Assembly (NCBI GenBank): GCA_030728235.1
Contig: JANRAA010000273.1
Location: forward strand, 7,558 to 14,994
Direction of reading: 5' to 3'
DNA: 7,437 nt
Source of the DNA: Flavobacteriales bacterium
GTDB lineage: Bacteria; Bacteroidota; Bacteroidia; Flavobacteriales_D; Sanyastnellaceae
The position numbers were made by a program, and so were the translations under genes. The notes beneath the pieces were generated by a model. It ran no database searches. It was not told the DNA's origin and saw nothing but the letters and a program-made list of their open reading frames with translations. This document shows positions 6,639-7,437 of the stretch, piece by piece (position 1 is the stretch's first letter; each line of letters opens with the position of its first letter).

Positions 6639-6646
6639 TTACTTTT
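6632..6646. repeat. 15-base palindrome in the birA-rsfS divergent region
   Basis: AAAAGTA T TACTTTT is a perfect inverted repeat with a single central base. It is made of two mirror-image -7-like boxes, so the simplest reading is a back-to-back promoter pair; a regulator binding site is an alternative. Its two-fold symmetry would suit a dimeric DNA-binding protein. Confidence 0.5.
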
Positions 6647-6647
6647 G
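6640..6647 (+). promoter_or_regulatory. -7 promoter element for rsfS-ftsH
   Basis: TACTTTTG fits the TAnnTTTG consensus used by the primary sigma factor of Bacteroidota. The predicted start would be near 6654, about 17 bases before the rsfS ATG, a normal leader length. No exact -33 TTTG is seen at the usual distance, so only half of the promoter is well supported. Confidence 0.55.
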
Positions 6648-6670
6648 TAACCAAATACAAGATCTTCTGA

Positions 6671-7045
6671 ATGAAGAAAAACACAACAAGTTCGACAGAA
6701 CAACTTGTCGAAGAAATAGTTAATTCTATTCAAGATGTCAAAGGCGAGAATATTAAGAGCCTAGACTTAAGGAAAGTTCCAAATGCAGTTGCAGACTTTT
6801 TTATCGTTTGTCATGGTAATTCCCACACGCAAGTGCAGGCCATAGCGAGAAGAATTGACGACAATGCTGAAAAGAATTTGGGTGAGACCCCTTGGCACAA
6901 AGAAGGAATTCAAAATGCCGAATGGGTATTGTTGGATTACTCGGATGTAGTGGTTCATATTTTTTACAGGGAGGCACGTGAGTTTTACGCGATCGAAGAC
7001 CTTTGGGCCGATGCTATTACTACCGAGTTTGCTTACAACGTTTGA
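6671..7045 (+). CDS. rsfS: Ribosome silencing factor (Iojap family)
   Basis: RsfS binds ribosomal protein uL14 on the large subunit and blocks joining with the small subunit when nutrients are low. The 124-residue length is usual for the family. The conserved core is present: AVADFFIVCHGNSHTQVQAI (residues 39-58), TPWHKEGIQNAEWVLLDYSD (73-92) and VVVHIFYREAREFYAIEDLW (93-112). The first 20 residues are polar and serve as a linker. The ATG at 6671 lies 24 bases behind a Bacteroidota-type -7 box. ftsH follows after 14 bases, a pairing I know from many Bacteroidota genomes, so the two are likely cotranscribed. Confidence 0.96.
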   Translation: MKKNTTSSTEQLVEEIVNSIQDVKGENIKSLDLRKVPNAVADFFIVCHGNSHTQVQAIARRIDDNAEKNLGETPWHKEGIQNAEWVLLDYSDVVVHIFYREAREFYAIEDLWADAITTEFAYNV

Positions 7046-7059
7046 TAGAATAAAATTTT

Positions 7060-7437
7060 ATGTCATTGGAAAACGAAAATCAAAATCCAGATAAGAAGTC
7101 GCCTAAGAAGCAAATGAACTTCTATTGGATTTATGCCATCATTGGTGCTGTATTGTTCGCGATGCTTTTGTTCAATAGCGGCTCTGATGGAGATCGTATT
7201 TCGTACGATCAATTCCGTGAGAAGGCGCGCGCTGGAGAAGTGCTTCGCCTTGTCCAAAATGGCGAGCGAGCCATGGTCTTTTTGAAGCAAAGTGTGCGCG
7301 ATTCACTCGCCAAAGACAAAGGTCAAGACCAAATGTTCCAGCGTATTTATGCAGGTTCAGATTTTTGGTTTTTTATCCCGCCTGGTGATGAATACACGGC
7401 TGAAATCAAGCAGCTTCAAGATCAATATCACTTCAAG
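7060..7437 (+). CDS. ftsH: ATP-dependent zinc metalloprotease FtsH, N-terminal part
   Basis: FtsH is a hexameric membrane-anchored AAA+ protease that degrades misassembled membrane proteins and some regulators. Only the first 126 codons are in the window; the ATPase and HExxH protease domains would lie beyond the right edge. A polar, lysine-rich cytoplasmic start (1-19) is followed by the first transmembrane helix (NFYWIYAIIGAVLFAMLLFN, 20-39) and then the periplasmic FtsH extracellular domain, recognisable from ISYDQFREKARAGEV (47-61). The NFYWIYAIIG segment is characteristic of Bacteroidota FtsH. Residues 96-126 (RIYAGSDFWFFIPPG and on) belong to a longer periplasmic insertion common in this phylum. 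The identification rests on this domain and on the rsfS neighbour, not on the catalytic parts. Confidence 0.9.
   Translation, partial: MSLENENQNPDKKSPKKQMNFYWIYAIIGAVLFAMLLFNSGSDGDRISYDQFREKARAGEVLRLVQNGERAMVFLKQSVRDSLAKDKGQDQMFQRIYAGSDFWFFIPPGDEYTAEIKQLQDQYHFK

Noticed and set aside
1..7437. Mobile element, CRISPR array, defence system, tRNA or rRNA
   Set aside because: No direct repeats with spacers, transposase or integrase motifs, RNA gene signatures or atypical base composition were seen; nearly all the sequence is accounted for by housekeeping genes.

Overview
The window looks like ordinary chromosomal DNA from a member of the Bacteroidota, most likely of the flavobacterial type. The gene set and order (DUF3822-rsmD-coaD; a Nudix hydrolase next to pyrE; an SRPBCC protein; birA; rsfS-ftsH) match arrangements I know from that phylum. 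The genes mostly lack Shine-Dalgarno sequences. The one good promoter element, TACTTTTG before rsfS, fits the TAnnTTTG -7 consensus of Bacteroidota. Base composition is even, with no sign of a mobile element, CRISPR array, tRNA or rRNA. I find no new multi-gene system; the interest lies in details of gene architecture and in a few proteins of unknown function.

Layout. Positions 32-4165 (+) hold five genes that all overlap: a three-helix membrane protein of unknown function, a DUF3822 protein, rsmD (16S rRNA m2G966 methyltransferase), coaD (phosphopantetheine adenylyltransferase) and a secreted thioredoxin-fold protein without catalytic cysteines. The overlaps are 17, 13, 4 and 59 bases, so this is almost certainly one operon with coupled translation. 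A Nudix hydrolase (4162-4782, -) meets the last of these tail to tail with overlapping stop codons, and diverges from pyrE (4790-5431, +) with only 7 bases between start codons. pyrE is followed after 9 bases by a small SRPBCC-fold protein (5441-5842, +), which abuts the stop codon of birA (5843-6580, -). A 90-base intergenic region, the only sizeable one in the window, separates birA from the divergent rsfS (6671-7045, +). ftsH (7060 to the window end, +) follows 14 bases later and is cut off after 126 codons.

How the genes fit together. Most are housekeeping: ribosome modification and silencing (rsmD, rsfS), cofactor and protein biotinylation functions (coaD, birA), pyrimidine synthesis (pyrE), a probable nucleotide-pool or signalling Nudix enzyme, and membrane proteolysis (ftsH). 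The first two genes and the SRPBCC protein have no assigned role. The DUF3822 protein carries a segment resembling the phosphate-2 loop of actin-like ATPases, which may connect it with the membrane protein encoded just before it. No stretch longer than about 90 bases lacks a gene.
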